Below the pieces are notes generated by a model, which was not told where the DNA came from, did no database searches, and worked only from the letters and a program-made list of their open reading frames with translations. The position numbers and the translations under genes are program-made. From positions 238,554 to 302,553 of the forward strand of contig CAIRCN010000074.1 of the NCBI GenBank assembly GCA_903877135.1: a stretch of 64,000 bases of DNA, read 5' to 3'. Origin of the DNA: an uncultured Opitutia bacterium (lineage in GTDB: Bacteria > Verrucomicrobiota > Verrucomicrobiia > Opitutales > Opitutaceae). Below are positions 35,521-45,063 of this stretch, piece by piece (the first letter of the stretch is position 1; every line of letters starts with the position of its first letter).

Positions 35521-35895
35521 GTGACTATCCCTCGCCACGCCTTCGCCGTCATCGACGGTTCGCTCTGCCAACTCGGCCGTTTTGGCGGTCGGGCCGTCTG
35601 GCATCGGCCGCTCGCGACGGCGGTAGTCGAGTTTCGCCGCGGCCCGTTTCGCACCTATGTGCGCGAGCACCCCTACGGTTTGCTTCCCGGCCTGTCCAAC
35701 CTCTACTGCCTCGACGGCGCGCACCGGCTGCAATGGATGGCCGAGTGGCCGTTCGCCGACGACCCCTGCGCCGGCATCATTGACGAAGTTGATGGTGTGC
35801 TCGTGACGGTGTCGGTGGCGGGCGCCGAGGTGCGGCTCGATGCCGCCACCGGCCGTCTGCTTCGCTGCGAACAACCGATCGCGGCGGCCGGGTAG
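35521..35895 (+). CDS. small hypothetical protein with beta-propeller-blade-like sequence
   Basis: The start is uncertain; GTG at 35521 (VTIPRHAFAVIDGS) gives 124 residues and no ATG lies in a sensible place. Motifs SNLYCLDGAHRLQWMAEWP and EVRLDAATGRLLRCEQ resemble PQQ-like propeller blades (D-x-x-x-G-x-x-x-W and L-D-A-x-T-G), but one protein this short cannot close a propeller. No signal peptide is seen. It may be cytoplasmic. Convergent with the Gfo/Idh gene, with stops only four bases apart. Confidence 0.6.
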   Translation: MTIPRHAFAVIDGSLCQLGRFGGRAVWHRPLATAVVEFRRGPFRTYVREHPYGLLPGLSNLYCLDGAHRLQWMAEWPFADDPCAGIIDEVDGVLVTVSVAGAEVRLDAATGRLLRCEQPIAAAG

Positions 35896-35898
35896 GCG

Positions 35899-37386
35899 CT
35901 AAATGCTGGCACTCACGCGCTCCGGCATGGGGAGCGGTCCCGTACGTGGAGGCATGGGTGCATAAATGGGCGGAGTAAGGCCGGTGACGAGGTCGGAGAT
36001 TTTCACCGACTCGCCGGTTTGGAAACAACGGTTCGCGGCGATACCCACCAAAGCAGATGCGGCTCCACCTCGCTCGTCGGAGGCACGCAGATATTTGTCC
36101 GCCGGGGCATTGGGGGTAAAAATTTCCGCGAGCATGACCTGGTCGCCGCCGCCATGGCCGCCATGGCCGGTCCACGGTTCGACCGTGCGCGGTGCGCCGC
36201 GGATCGGGATGACGCGTGTGGTGACGACGCCCTCCGCGATGCCGCCCTGCACCGAGTTGGTGCCGTTGACATAGACCTTTTCGACGATGGTGTGCTCGAG
36301 GCGGCCAAGGGTGCCGTTGAAGGCGATGGTGTAGCCCTCCCATGCGTTGAAGGCATTGAGCGAGTAGGCCATCGTCACCCCGCTGTCGTAGCGCACGAGG
36401 AGGTTCATGGTGTCTTCGATGTCGATGCGGGGATTCCAGACGCACTGGTCACGGAAATAGCCGTCGTGTTTTTCCTGGTCGAGGTAGAGCGACTTGAGCC
36501 CAGGGTCGGCGGCGAGATCGAGGAAGAAGCCGCACTTGGCCTGCTCGGGACAGGTGTGACAGCGCTCGTGGTGGCTCTGGAGGCCGAAGCGCTTCGCCAT
36601 CGCGGGTGTGTAGAATTCGCGCTTGCCGGTGGCGAACACCGATACGGGCATCGCCCCAAGCCACCAATTCACCAGGTCGAAGTGGTGCGTCGCTTTGTGG
36701 ACCATGAGGCCGCCGGAGTTCTTCTTTTCGCCGTGCCAGCGGCGGAAATAGTCGGCGCCGTGGTGGGTGTTGAGCATCCAGTGAAAATCGACAGAGCGGA
36801 CTTCGCCGATTTCGCCGCTCATGAGGAGATCCTTCACTTGCGTGCGCGGTGGCGAGTAGCGGTAGTTGAACGTGACCCGGAGCTGGCGGCCGGTGTTTTT
36901 GCGCGCATCGAGGATGCGCTGGCATTTTTCCGCGGTGGTGGTCATCGGTTTTTCGGTGATCACGTCGAAGCCGGCCTGCAAGGCGCGGACAATGTAACCG
37001 TCATGGGTGGCGTCGACGGTGGTGACGATGACGTGGTCCGGTTTCGTCTCGGCGAGCATCCGGTCGAAATCGGTGGCGATGTAGCCGGGGGGTGGAGTGG
37101 CGCCGTTGCGGGTGGAACGGGCGTGGGCGACTTCGACCCGGCCGGGGTTGAGGTCGCAGAGGCCGACCAGTTCGGCGTGCTGGGGGTAATCGCGCTCAAT
37201 GGCGTCCTGATACATCTGGTGGCGTGAGCCGGTGCCGACGATCACATAACGCTGACGACGGGTGGTGGGCGTTGCGCTTTCGTTGGCGAAAAGCGCTGGT
37301 CCGAGAGCTGCGACGCTGAGGCTCGCGGTGGATAGTGATTTGACGAAGGTGCGCCGGTCGATGCCGGCCGAGTTGGAGTGCGACAT
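35899..37386 (-). CDS. Tat-exported Gfo/Idh/MocA-family oxidoreductase
   Basis: Start at MSHSNSAGIDRRTFVKS (37386) gives 495 residues with a twin-arginine signal (RRTFVK, then a hydrophobic run ending FANES). The NAD(P)-binding region RYVIVGTGSRHQMY and the catalytic-Lys motif ITEKPMTTT follow. NKR-like HATHHFDLVNWWL supplies the second active-site His. A cysteine cluster CHTCPEQAKC lies in the C-terminal half, as in the subfamily common in Verrucomicrobia and Planctomycetes. It probably oxidises or dehydrates a sugar in the periplasm. The export with pre-bound cofactor is the reason for Tat. Confidence 0.92.
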   Translation of the reverse strand: MSHSNSAGIDRRTFVKSLSTASLSVAALGPALFANESATPTTRRQRYVIVGTGSRHQMYQDAIERDYPQHAELVGLCDLNPGRVEVAHARSTRNGATPPPGYIATDFDRMLAETKPDHVIVTTVDATHDGYIVRALQAGFDVITEKPMTTTAEKCQRILDARKNTGRQLRVTFNYRYSPPRTQVKDLLMSGEIGEVRSVDFHWMLNTHHGADYFRRWHGEKKNSGGLMVHKATHHFDLVNWWLGAMPVSVFATGKREFYTPAMAKRFGLQSHHERCHTCPEQAKCGFFLDLAADPGLKSLYLDQEKHDGYFRDQCVWNPRIDIEDTMNLLVRYDSGVTMAYSLNAFNAWEGYTIAFNGTLGRLEHTIVEKVYVNGTNSVQGGIAEGVVTTRVIPIRGAPRTVEPWTGHGGHGGGDQVMLAEIFTPNAPADKYLRASDERGGAASALVGIAANRCFQTGESVKISDLVTGLTPPIYAPMPPRTGPLPMPERVSASI

Positions 37387-37479
37387 AGGGGTGCCGCCCA
37401 GCCAGAACTGGGTTACGGGGCGTTTCAAGCAACCCAGCGCGCTCGTCGTTGCGCGCTGCGGTCGCAAAAACGGCCTGAA

Positions 37480-37501
37480 GCTTGGCTTTGGTCAGCCAAG
37501 C
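37480..37501 (-). terminator. probable terminator of ilvB
   Basis: A perfect 8-bp stem GCTTGGCT / AGCCAAGC with a 6-base loop starts 12 bases after the ilvB stop. The nearest T-run on the minus strand is about 12 bases further on, so termination efficiency is uncertain. Confidence 0.55.
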
Positions 37502-37512
37502 GGAGCAACCTG

Positions 37513-39291
37513 CTACTTCAGGAGCATTTCCTTCACCGATTTGCCGGCGGGGATCATCGGCAGGACGTGCTCGGTGTAGGGGACGACCACGTCGAGGACG
37601 TAGGGGCCATCGTGGTCGAGCATCTCCTGAATCGCTTCGCGCAACTCTGATTTCTTGATCACGCGGCGGCCTTTCACGCCGAAACCCTCGGCGATCTTCA
37701 CGAAGTCGGGATAGAGCGCGTCGGGATTGTCGGGGCTGCCGACGTTGGTTTCGTCACCAAGGATGGTGTTGCCGCGGACGCTGCCATAGAAGCGGTCTTC
37801 CCACTGCATGACCATGCCGAGGTGCTGGTTGTTCAGGATCATCGCCTTCGCGGCGATCTTCTCGATGTGGGCGGTGGCGAGTTCTTGGATGTTCATCATG
37901 AACGAGCCGTCGCCATCGATGTCGATGACCTGTTTGCCGGGGCACGCGACCTTGGCGCCGAGCGCGGCGGGATAACCAAAACCCATCGCACCGAGGCCGA
38001 GCGAGCTGATGTAGCGGCGCGGTTCGTTGAAGCGGTAAAACTGCGCGGCCCACATCTGGTGCTGGCCGACGCCGGTGGTGATGATGGCCTCGCCCTTGGT
38101 GAGGGCGTAAAGCGTGGCGACGGCCTCCTGCGGGACGATGTGCCGGCTCTTCTCGTAGCCGAAGGGGTGGGCTTTTTTCCAAGTGGCGATCTGCGCGTGC
38201 CACGCGGCGGTGTCGGGGGCCAAGAACTTGTTGGTGGCGGCGAGTTTGTTGAGTCGGGCGAGCGCATAGCAGATGTCGCTCGTGATCGGGAACTGGACGC
38301 GTTTGTTCTTGTTGTGCTCGGAGGCGTCGATGTCGAGGTGGACGATCTTGGCGTGCGGGGCGAATTTGGTGGTGTCGCCGGTGATGCGGTCGTCGAAGCG
38401 CGCTCCAGCCACGATGAGCAGGTCGCACTGGTCCACGGCCCAGTTGCCGTAGGCGGAACCGTGCATGCCGAACCACTGCATCGAAAGCGGGTGCGCTTCG
38501 GGGAACGCGCCCAAGCCCATGAGCGTGGTGGCGACTGGGATGTTGGTTTTCTCGGCGAACGCCTGCAACTCGACGTGGGCGCCGGCTGAGATGATGCCGC
38601 CACCGGCGTAGAGGACGGGTTTCTGCGCGTCGGCGATGAGGCCGAGCAGGTGCTTTAGCTGATCGTCGGTGGCCTGGTTCTGGGTGGCGTTCGCATAAGC
38701 GTTGAGAAACTCGACGCTCGCTGGAAAGACCGGGTGAAACTTCGCCTGCTGCACGTCCTTGGGCAGGTCGATGACGACCGGGCCGGGCCGGCCGCTGCGG
38801 GCGAGGTGGAACGCCTCTTTGAACACCCGGGGCAGGTCGTGGATGTTCATCACTAGGTAGGAGTGCTTCACGACCGGCAGCGTCATGCCGTAAAAATCCG
38901 TCTCCTGAAATGCCATCTTGCCGATGTATTTCGAGTAAACCTGCCCGGTGATCGCGACGAGCGGGATCGAGTCCATGTAGGCGTCGGCGATCGCCGAGAC
39001 GAGATTGGTGGCGCCGGGGCCGCTGGTGGCCATGCACACGCCGACTTTGCCGGTCGCGCGGGCGTAGCCCTCGGCGGCGAATGAGCCGCCCTGTTCGTGC
39101 CGCGGCAGGATGACGCGGATCTTGTCGGTGCGGGCGAGGGCTTGGTGCAGCTCCTGCGAGGCGCCACCCGGATAGGCGAATATAACGTCGACGCCTTCGC
39201 GGATCAGGCACTCGACGACAGCGTCGGCGCCCTTCATTTCACGGCCGGTTTCGGCCGGGGGAAACGCAGCGGGGGAGGACGTGGTTTTCAT
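37513..39291 (-). CDS. ilvB: acetolactate synthase, large (catalytic) subunit
   Basis: Start at [15 protein letters not shown] (39291) gives 592 residues. The thiamine-diphosphate family is shown by [15 protein letters not shown], catalytic Glu in [17 protein letters not shown], the FAD-linked middle domain and the C-terminal TPP motif [16 protein letters not shown]. It makes acetolactate from pyruvate for valine/leucine synthesis. The regulatory small subunit (ilvN) is not adjacent on either side, unlike most genomes. Neighbours are a YmdB-like gene (divergent) and a Gfo/Idh gene, so the rest of the pathway is elsewhere. Confidence 0.94.
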   Translation of the reverse strand: MKTTSSPAAFPPAETGREMKGADAVVECLIREGVDVIFAYPGGASQELHQALARTDKIRVILPRHEQGGSFAAEGYARATGKVGVCMATSGPGATNLVSAIADAYMDSIPLVAITGQVYSKYIGKMAFQETDFYGMTLPVVKHSYLVMNIHDLPRVFKEAFHLARSGRPGPVVIDLPKDVQQAKFHPVFPASVEFLNAYANATQNQATDDQLKHLLGLIADAQKPVLYAGGGIISAGAHVELQAFAEKTNIPVATTLMGLGAFPEAHPLSMQWFGMHGSAYGNWAVDQCDLLIVAGARFDDRITGDTTKFAPHAKIVHLDIDASEHNKNKRVQFPITSDICYALARLNKLAATNKFLAPDTAAWHAQIATWKKAHPFGYEKSRHIVPQEAVATLYALTKGEAIITTGVGQHQMWAAQFYRFNEPRRYISSLGLGAMGFGYPAALGAKVACPGKQVIDIDGDGSFMMNIQELATAHIEKIAAKAMILNNQHLGMVMQWEDRFYGSVRGNTILGDETNVGSPDNPDALYPDFVKIAEGFGVKGRRVIKKSELREAIQEMLDHDGPYVLDVVVPYTEHVLPMIPAGKSVKEMLLK

Positions 39292-39435
39292 GGAGCGGGT
39301 GAGGAAATAGAGCCGGATGAAAGAGCCCGCTGGGAGGAGTGGCAAGCCTCGGTATCGGGGTGCGTGTCATGCCGCGGCCGGAGAACCGACGCAAATTTGG
39401 CTCGCCCGCACCGCCGCCGGACGCAGGTTGAACAC

Positions 39436-40218
39436 ATGCTGAAGCTTCTTTTTATTGGCGACATCGTTGGGCGCCCGGGCCGCGATTTTGTCAACGAGCG
39501 GGTGGCACGGCTGCGGGTCGAACTCGGGCTCGATTTTGTGATTGCCAACGCCGAGAACGCCGCCGCCGGCTCCGGCATCAACGGCACCATCGCCCGCTCG
39601 CTGCTAGGGGCGGGCATCGACGCCCTCACGCTGGGCGACCACGTGTGGGACCAGCGCGGCTGGGAAACGGAGATCACCCAGATCGAACGTGTGTGCCGGC
39701 CGGCTAATCTCCCCGCGTCGAACCCGGGCTGGGATCACCTCATCATCGAGTCGCGCGGGTTTCGCGTGGCGGTGTTCACCGTGCTGGGCCGCCAGTATCT
39801 CAATCTGAAATCGGACTGCCCGTTTCTGTGCGCGGACCGGATGATCGCCCAGCTAAAGGGCCAGGCCGACGCGATCATCGTGGAAATCCACGCCGAGGCG
39901 ACCTCCGAGAAGCAGGCCCTCGGCTGGTATCTCGACGGGCGGGTGACGGCGGTGATCGGCACGCACACCCATGTGCCGACGGCCGATGCATGCGTGCTGC
40001 CGAAGGGCACGGCGTTTATCTGCGATGTTGGCATGACTGGACCGTATGCGAGCGTGCTGGGGCGCGAGGTCGAGCCGGTGATTGGGAGATTTCGCGACGG
40101 AATGCCTCGGCGGTTTGAAGTAGCCAAGGACGACGTGCGTCTGTCGGGCGCGCTGATCGAGATCGGGGCCGCGATGGCGCGGGCGGAGAAAATCGAGCTT
40201 CTGACCGTCAGGAAGTAA
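39436..40218 (+). CDS. YmdB-family metallophosphoesterase
   Basis: ATG at 39436 ([16 protein letters not shown]) gives 260 residues, matching family length; the frame is open further upstream only in ilvB antisense. Metal ligands are visible in [46 protein letters not shown] and [10 protein letters not shown]. Known members hydrolyse 2',3'-cyclic nucleotides and affect RNA turnover, biofilm and sporulation decisions in other bacteria. Convergent with accA. Confidence 0.93.
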   Translation: MLKLLFIGDIVGRPGRDFVNERVARLRVELGLDFVIANAENAAAGSGINGTIARSLLGAGIDALTLGDHVWDQRGWETEITQIERVCRPANLPASNPGWDHLIIESRGFRVAVFTVLGRQYLNLKSDCPFLCADRMIAQLKGQADAIIVEIHAEATSEKQALGWYLDGRVTAVIGTHTHVPTADACVLPKGTAFICDVGMTGPYASVLGREVEPVIGRFRDGMPRRFEVAKDDVRLSGALIEIGAAMARAEKIELLTVRK

Positions 40219-40244
40219 GCGCGAGCGCGCTGGCCTACTGATGC

Positions 40245-41225
40245 TCAGGAGCGCAATGCGCCGGCCTCTTCGTAAACGCCGAGGTGACGGTAGCGTTCGT
40301 AGCGCGTGTTGAGCAGTGTCTCGGTGTCGAGGCCGCGCAGATCGTTGAGGTGCTTGGCCAGCGCGTATTTCAGCGCTGCGATAGTTTGGGCGGGATCGTT
40401 GTGGGCGCCGCCCATCGGCTCGGGGATGACCTCGTCGACCACGCCGAGTTTTTCGAGGGTGGCGGCGCTGAGTTTTAGGGCTTCGGCGGCAATGGGCGCG
40501 GAGGCTCGGTCTTTCCACAGGATTGCGGCACACCCCTCGGGTGAGATGACGGAGTAATAGCTGTTTTCGAAGATCAGCACGCGATCGGTGACGCCGATGC
40601 CGAGGGCACCGCCAGAACCGCCTTCGCCGACGACGACTGCTATGCTGGGCACGCGGAGCATTGCCATCTCGCGCAGATTGACGGCGATGGCCTCGGAGAC
40701 GTGGCGGGCCTCGGACTCGATGCCGGGGTAGGCGCCAGGCGTGTCGATGAAAGTGATGACGGGAAGCCGGAATTTTTCGGCGAGTCGCATCAGGCGCAAC
40801 GCCTTGCGGTAACCTTCAGGCTGGGGCATGCCGAAATTGCGCAGGATGTTCTCCTTGGTGTCGCGCCCTTTTTGCTGGGCGACGATCATGACCGCCTCGC
40901 CATTTAAGAAGGCCGTGCCGCCGATCAGGGCTCGGTCGTCGTTGAACTGACGGTCGCCGTGCAGCTCCTGAAAACCTTCGCACATGGCGCCGATGTAATC
41001 GAGTGCGTAGGGTCGCTTCGGGTGTCGCGCAATCTGGACCCGCTGCCAGGGGGTGAGATTCGCATAGATCTTCTGCCGCGTCTCAGCGAGCTGGGTTTCG
41101 AGCTCGGCAATCACACGGCGGAGATCGAGGTTCTGTTCCAGCGCCTTTTGATGGAGCAACTCGAGTTGGCGCGTGAGTTCGCGCAGCGGTTTCTCGAACT
41201 CCAAAGCGTAAGCCGGCTTCAGCAT
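40245..41225 (-). CDS. accA: acetyl-CoA carboxylase carboxyltransferase subunit alpha
   Basis: Start at MLKPAYALEFEKPLREL (41225) gives 326 residues. Motifs are LTPWQRVQIARHPKRPYALDYI, FGMPQPEGYRKALRLM, TFIDTPGAYPGIESE, GEGGSGGALGIGVTDRVLI and ISPEGCAAILWKD. It forms the carboxyltransferase with the beta subunit (accD, not in this window) and makes malonyl-CoA. The first 36 codons of the longer frame are unlikely to be translated. Confidence 0.97.
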   Translation of the reverse strand: MLKPAYALEFEKPLRELTRQLELLHQKALEQNLDLRRVIAELETQLAETRQKIYANLTPWQRVQIARHPKRPYALDYIGAMCEGFQELHGDRQFNDDRALIGGTAFLNGEAVMIVAQQKGRDTKENILRNFGMPQPEGYRKALRLMRLAEKFRLPVITFIDTPGAYPGIESEARHVSEAIAVNLREMAMLRVPSIAVVVGEGGSGGALGIGVTDRVLIFENSYYSVISPEGCAAILWKDRASAPIAAEALKLSAATLEKLGVVDEVIPEPMGGAHNDPAQTIAALKYALAKHLNDLRGLDTETLLNTRYERYRHLGVYEEAGALRS

Positions 41226-41414
41226 AAGGGAGCAGGCTATGTATCCCGGCGCCACGCTGTCAACGGGTGACGCGGCTGGCTTGCTGCCAAGCGATTGCGG
41301 AAACATGATGCTGGGTCCGTGTTGCCGCCGCAACGGATACGCTCCTGCTCTGTGCAGAGCGGAAGCAGTTTTACTACGATGTCGGAAAATTTAGAAGCGC
41401 CCTGCGGTCAGCCA

Positions 41415-41434
41415 GTTACCCGAAGAGGGGTAAC
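41415..41434. other. perfect 7-bp hairpin between accA and the YceI gene
   Basis: GTTACCC-GAAGAG-GGGTAAC. It lies seven bases from the YceI terminator and could be a second terminator element or a protein-binding palindrome. The rest of 41226-41440 shows no gene. Confidence 0.4.
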
Positions 41435-41440
41435 GTGCAA

Positions 41441-41470
41441 GAAAAAGGACGGCTTGGCGGGCCGTCCTTG
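41441..41470 (-). terminator. intrinsic terminator of the YceI gene
   Basis: On the minus strand AAGGACGGC-CCGCCAA-GCCGTCCTT followed by TTT; 9-bp stem, 28 bases after the YceI stop. Confidence 0.9.
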
Positions 41471-41497
41471 ATAAAATTGGGCCGAAAGAGGCCCACG

Positions 41498-42088
41498 CTA
41501 TTTGGTGCCGGCCTCAATTCCGATGGTAAGCGTAACCTCATCGCCCAGCGCTTTGCCCAGCATGGCCGGGCCATTGACGCCAAAGTCGCTCTTCTTAATG
41601 ACGGTGGTGGCTTCCCAGCCGGAAACAGTTGAGCCGCCCATGCCGGGTCCGGTGCCGAGAAGAGAGACCTTGAAGACCACAGGCTTGGTCACGCCCTTGA
41701 TGGTTAGGTCGCCCGTTACGTCAAACGTGTCGTCGCCGGTCTTTTTCCAGGCGGTGCTCGTGAAGGTGGCGGTGGGAAACTTGGCGACCTCAAAGAAATT
41801 GTGCTGGGTGTCGAGTAGATGGCCGTTGCGGGTTTCGTTCCCGGAGTTGACGGAGGCGATGGCGACCGTGGCCTCGACACTGCTTTTTTCCGGGGCGGTG
41901 GCATCGTAGGCGACGGCACCGGTGACCTTGGTAAAGGATGCGGAAAATTTGGAGACCAGGTGCCGGAGGCTGAAGCTCACCGATGAGTGCACCGGGTCGA
42001 TTTTGTAGGTTTCGACCGCGGCGGAGGCCGTGGCGACGAAGCCGAGCGTGGCGATGGCGAGAACAAGGACGTTTGAGCGGATTTTCAT
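41498..42088 (-). CDS. YceI-family periplasmic lipid/isoprenoid-binding protein
   Basis: The 196 residues begin with a signal peptide (cleavage after VATASA). The mature protein opens VETYKIDPVHSSVSFSLRHLVSKFSA and contains YDATAPEKSSVEATVAIASVNSGNETRNGHL, here noted in pieces, the standard lipocalin-like YceI pattern. Family members bind polyisoprenoids or are induced by stress; the specific ligand here is unknown. Single gene with its own terminator. Confidence 0.93.
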   Translation of the reverse strand: MKIRSNVLVLAIATLGFVATASAAVETYKIDPVHSSVSFSLRHLVSKFSASFTKVTGAVAYDATAPEKSSVEATVAIASVNSGNETRNGHLLDTQHNFFEVAKFPTATFTSTAWKKTGDDTFDVTGDLTIKGVTKPVVFKVSLLGTGPGMGGSTVSGWEATTVIKKSDFGVNGPAMLGKALGDEVTLTIGIEAGTK

Positions 42089-42192
42089 AGGAATGGAGAG
42101 TAAACGGATGGTGAACTGACCGACTGGCGAGGGGAAGAAGGTCAGATTTTTGCGAAATGCAACCCGACTGATTACATATTGCCGGAGGCGAC

Positions 42193-43290
42193 TCAGAGAA
42201 TGAGCATGGCGTCGCCATAGCTGAGAAACCGGTAGTCCCGCGCGATGGCGCCGGCGTAGATCTCCTGCAGCCGCGCGATGCCGTCAGCCGTCCCCGGGGC
42301 GAGAAACGCGGCGACGAGGCAAAGTAGGGTGGAACGCGGCTGATGAAAATTGGTGATCAGCGCATCCACGCCGCGGAAGTGGTGTGGGGGAAAGATAAAG
42401 ATGCCCGCCTCGCCAAAGTGCGGTTGCCCCAGCGGGGTGTTGTGCCTGGCGAGAAAATCCTCGACGGTGCGCACGGTTGTGGTGCCCACGGCGATCCGGC
42501 GGCCTGCGCAGGGCGGAAACAGCGCGCGCTGGGTGGCCAGTGGCAGTTCGTAGAGTTCGCGATGGATCGCGTGTTCCTCGATGGTGGCGGTCGTGATGGG
42601 CTTGAAGGTTCCGAGACCGACATGGAGGGTGACTTCGGAGGTGAGCACACCCTGCAAACGCAGGGTTTCGAGCAACTCCGGAGTGAAATGCAGGCCCGCA
42701 GTGGGTGCCGCCACGGCCACTTGTTTCGCCGGGTCGGCGTAAACGGTTTGGTAGCGTTCGCTATCGCGCGCCCGCTGGGCGGCGTGGGCCGCAGGTGAAT
42801 CGTCTGCCCGGCGTGCGATGTAGGGCGGCAGAGGGACATCGCCGAGGTGGTTGGCCACCTCGGCGATCGGCTCACCGTTGGGCGTTGTGAACTGAACCTG
42901 CGTGGTCTCCGTTTCCCTGGCGATCACGCGGGCGGTGAAAGCCCCGCTGGGCTCGGTGAAAGTAGCGCCGAGGGAAAGCTTCTTTCCCGGCCGAAGGAGA
43001 CAATGCCAGACGTTGTTGCTGTTAGCGGGTCGCAGAAGGAAACACTCGACGGCTCCACCGGTGGGGCGGAGGGCATGGAGGCGGGCCGGGAGGACGGTGG
43101 CATTGTTGCGAATCATCACGTCGCCGGGCCGGAGAAACCGGGGCAGATCGGCAAAGGTGTGGTGCGAAACACGACGGGTTGCGCGGTCCACGACCAGCAG
43201 GCGCGACTGATCGCGGCGCTCCGCGGGGAATTGGGCGACGAGCGCCGGCGGCAGGACGTAGTCGAAAAGATCGGAGGAAAGCTGTGGCAC
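42193..43290 (-). CDS. queA: S-adenosylmethionine:tRNA ribosyltransferase-isomerase
   Basis: I choose the GTG at 43290 (reads VPQLSSDLFDYVLPPALVAQ), giving 365 residues and the normal family start; the ATG at 43401 lies inside the tRNA-Thr gene on the opposite strand and is not credible. Motifs are LPRFLRPGDVMIRNNATVLPARL in pieces, ERYQTVYA, AAPTAGLHFTPELL and LITNFHQPRSTLLCLVAAF. It transfers the ribose of SAM to preQ1 at the wobble base of GUN tRNAs to form epoxyqueuosine. Other queuosine genes are not nearby. Confidence 0.9.
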   Translation of the reverse strand: MPQLSSDLFDYVLPPALVAQFPAERRDQSRLLVVDRATRRVSHHTFADLPRFLRPGDVMIRNNATVLPARLHALRPTGGAVECFLLRPANSNNVWHCLLRPGKKLSLGATFTEPSGAFTARVIARETETTQVQFTTPNGEPIAEVANHLGDVPLPPYIARRADDSPAAHAAQRARDSERYQTVYADPAKQVAVAAPTAGLHFTPELLETLRLQGVLTSEVTLHVGLGTFKPITTATIEEHAIHRELYELPLATQRALFPPCAGRRIAVGTTTVRTVEDFLARHNTPLGQPHFGEAGIFIFPPHHFRGVDALITNFHQPRSTLLCLVAAFLAPGTADGIARLQEIYAGAIARDYRFLSYGDAMLIL

Positions 43291-43358
43291 GGTCGTGAGC
43301 GGGAAAATGAAGCTTGCGCTTGCCGGTGCGGCGAGTTTCTTCCGCTCTTCACACAGAA

Positions 43359-43434
43359 GCCGAGCTAGCTCAGTTGGTAGAGCAATGCTTTCGTAAAGCA
43401 TGGGTCATCGGTTCAAATCCGATGCTCGGCTCCA
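43359..43434 (+). tRNA. tRNA-Thr (anticodon CGT)
   Basis: A complete cloverleaf: acceptor GCCGAGC/GCTCGGC, D-arm GCTC-AGTTGGTA-GAGC, anticodon stem ATGCT/AGCAT with loop TTCGTAA (anticodon CGT at 43392-43394), variable GGGTC, T-arm ATCGG-TTCAAAT-CCGAT, discriminator T and encoded CCA. It reads ACG. It lies head-to-head with queA, about 68 bases from its start. Confidence 0.97.
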
Positions 43435-43504
43435 TTTCCATGCGGTCCACTGTCCACTGCACAGGCTTTTGGGGTGATTAGCCTGGAATGATCGCTGCGA
43501 ACCG

Positions 43505-43900
43505 TTAGCCGGCCAGAGAAAAATCCGCTGGATAGGCTTGGTTGATGGCTTCTTGTAATTGCGACTCGTTGAAGGGTTTTGAGAGCACGGCACTGGCGCC
43601 GAGTAACTTGGCCATTTTGAGACAGTCGTGCCGAGAAAGCATATCGCCGCCTCCGGAGATTGCGAGTATGCGGACTGCGGGACGCAGTTTCTTCGCTGTT
43701 TGGATGATTTCCAGCCCATCCACATCGGGCATGATAATGTCCGTGATGATGAGATCGCAATGTTGCGTGGCTAAAAATTGAAGGGCAGACTTGCCGCTGG
43801 TGGCTGTGTTGACGGTGTGACCATTTCGCTCCAGCAAGAGGCTGACCAAGGTGCAAATGCACTCCTCGTCGTCGAGCAAGAGGATGTTCAGCGGCTTCAC
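43505..43900 (-). CDS. single-domain response regulator (CheY/receiver-like)
   Basis: From GTG at 43900 (VKPLNILLLDDEE) the protein has 131 residues. The acidic pair lies in LLLDDEEC, the phospho-acceptor Asp in CDLIITDIIMPDVDG, and the switch Ser/Thr and Lys in LAISGGGD and VLSKPFNE. No output domain is present, so it acts in a phosphorelay or on a partner protein. No histidine kinase is adjacent. An earlier in-frame start would add a Cys/Arg-rich stretch. Confidence 0.88.
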   Translation of the reverse strand: MKPLNILLLDDEECICTLVSLLLERNGHTVNTATSGKSALQFLATQHCDLIITDIIMPDVDGLEIIQTAKKLRPAVRILAISGGGDMLSRHDCLKMAKLLGASAVLSKPFNESQLQEAINQAYPADFSLAG

Positions 43901-44002
43901 AAGCCAAGTAAACCATTTGCGGACGAAAGCGCAAGCCCGCGAACGGGCCGGACGCAAAAACGTCGCCAGAATGCTTGTCTGTAGACCGACCAGCGATAGG
44001 CG

Positions 44003-44770
44003 TCAGGTGCGCAAGTAGGAGGCGCCGTTCACGTCGATGACGGCGCCGGTCATGGCGGCTGGGGCATCGAGGGCACAGAACACGGCTGTTTGCGCAATCT
44101 CGTCGGTACTGGCGACGCGGCTCAGCGGGTGCTGCGCGAGGATTTCGGTGCGGCGCGGCCCATGGATGTGCTTAGCGGCCATGTCGGTTTCGACCCAGCC
44201 GGGTGCGATGGCGTAGACGTAAATCTGGGCGCTGGCGAGGGCGACCGCGAGGGACTGGCTGAGAGAGTTGAGGCCGGCCTTGCTGGCGCCGTAGGCCGGG
44301 GCGTTAGGCTCGCCACGGAAGGCGCCACGAGAGGAGATGTTGATGATGCGGCCGCGCCCGCGGTCCGGATCGGCGGGGGCGGCAGCCATGTGCTGGGCAG
44401 CGAGCAACGAGAGGTTGGCGGGACCGTGGAGATTGGCGTCGAGCGTGCGCCGCCAGAGGATCTGCCAGTCGGCGAAGCTGGTCGTGAGGGGCGAGTGCAG
44501 GTCGTAAATGCCGGCGTTGTTGACCACGATGTCGACGCGACCGAAGGTCGCCGTGACCTCACGCCACAGCCGTTCCACCTCGGCGGGCTGCGAGACATCG
44601 GCCGCGAACGCCGCATGGCCGGTGCCGGGGAGCGATGCGAGGGTGGCCGCGGCGGCCTCGTGGTTGCGGCGATAGTGCACGGCGACGCGGATGCTACGGG
44701 TGGCGAGACGATGAGCGATGGCGCGGCCGATGCCGCGTGACGCGCCGGTGACGAGAGCGGAAAGGTTCAT
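44003..44770 (-). CDS. SDR-family oxidoreductase (FabG-like)
   Basis: The 255 residues have the NAD(P) motif VTGASRGIGRAIA, NNAGIYD, catalytic Ser in NISSRG and Tyr-x3-Lys in YGASKAG, and end with a VNGASYL variant of the FabG C-terminus. Probably a 3-oxoacyl-ACP reductase-like or sugar-alcohol dehydrogenase; substrate cannot be told. It stops 100 bases after the response-regulator start. Confidence 0.9.
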   Translation of the reverse strand: MNLSALVTGASRGIGRAIAHRLATRSIRVAVHYRRNHEAAAATLASLPGTGHAAFAADVSQPAEVERLWREVTATFGRVDIVVNNAGIYDLHSPLTTSFADWQILWRRTLDANLHGPANLSLLAAQHMAAAPADPDRGRGRIINISSRGAFRGEPNAPAYGASKAGLNSLSQSLAVALASAQIYVYAIAPGWVETDMAAKHIHGPRRTEILAQHPLSRVASTDEIAQTAVFCALDAPAAMTGAVIDVNGASYLRT

Positions 44771-44789
44771 GGGGTGACAAGCGAGAGAT

Positions 44790-45041
44790 TCAAGATGCGG
44801 AGCTTTGGCGTTTCCTTCGCGGGCGTCCAGCGCTGCCGGAGTTGCGAGGGCCGGGTGCCGGAGTCAGATCGAACTCGGAGAAATCGTTGATGATACCCTC
44901 ATAGGGGCGGTCCTGTTTGTAGATTTGGAGAATCCGCGCGTGTTCGTGGTCGCTGGTGGGGAAAATCTTCGGCGGCACGCCGGGGAGGAAGATCCCGGTG
45001 TAGGCTCGGTGGCGGTCGACAAGGCGGCGGATGACGATCAT
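44790..45041 (-). CDS. small hypothetical protein, 83 residues
   Basis: It begins MIVIRRLVDRHRAYTG and contains LPGVPPKIFPTSDHEHARILQIYKQ, then a Pro/Arg-rich basic tail. It starts 22 bases after the thpR stop and ends 19 bases before the SDR start, and has high third-position GC, so it is probably the middle gene of a thpR-SDR operon. I do not recognise a family. Confidence 0.6.
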   Translation of the reverse strand: MIVIRRLVDRHRAYTGIFLPGVPPKIFPTSDHEHARILQIYKQDRPYEGIINDFSEFDLTPAPGPRNSGSAGRPRRKRQSSAS

Positions 45042-45063
45042 GCGGCAGGGAAACCGGGGCGGC

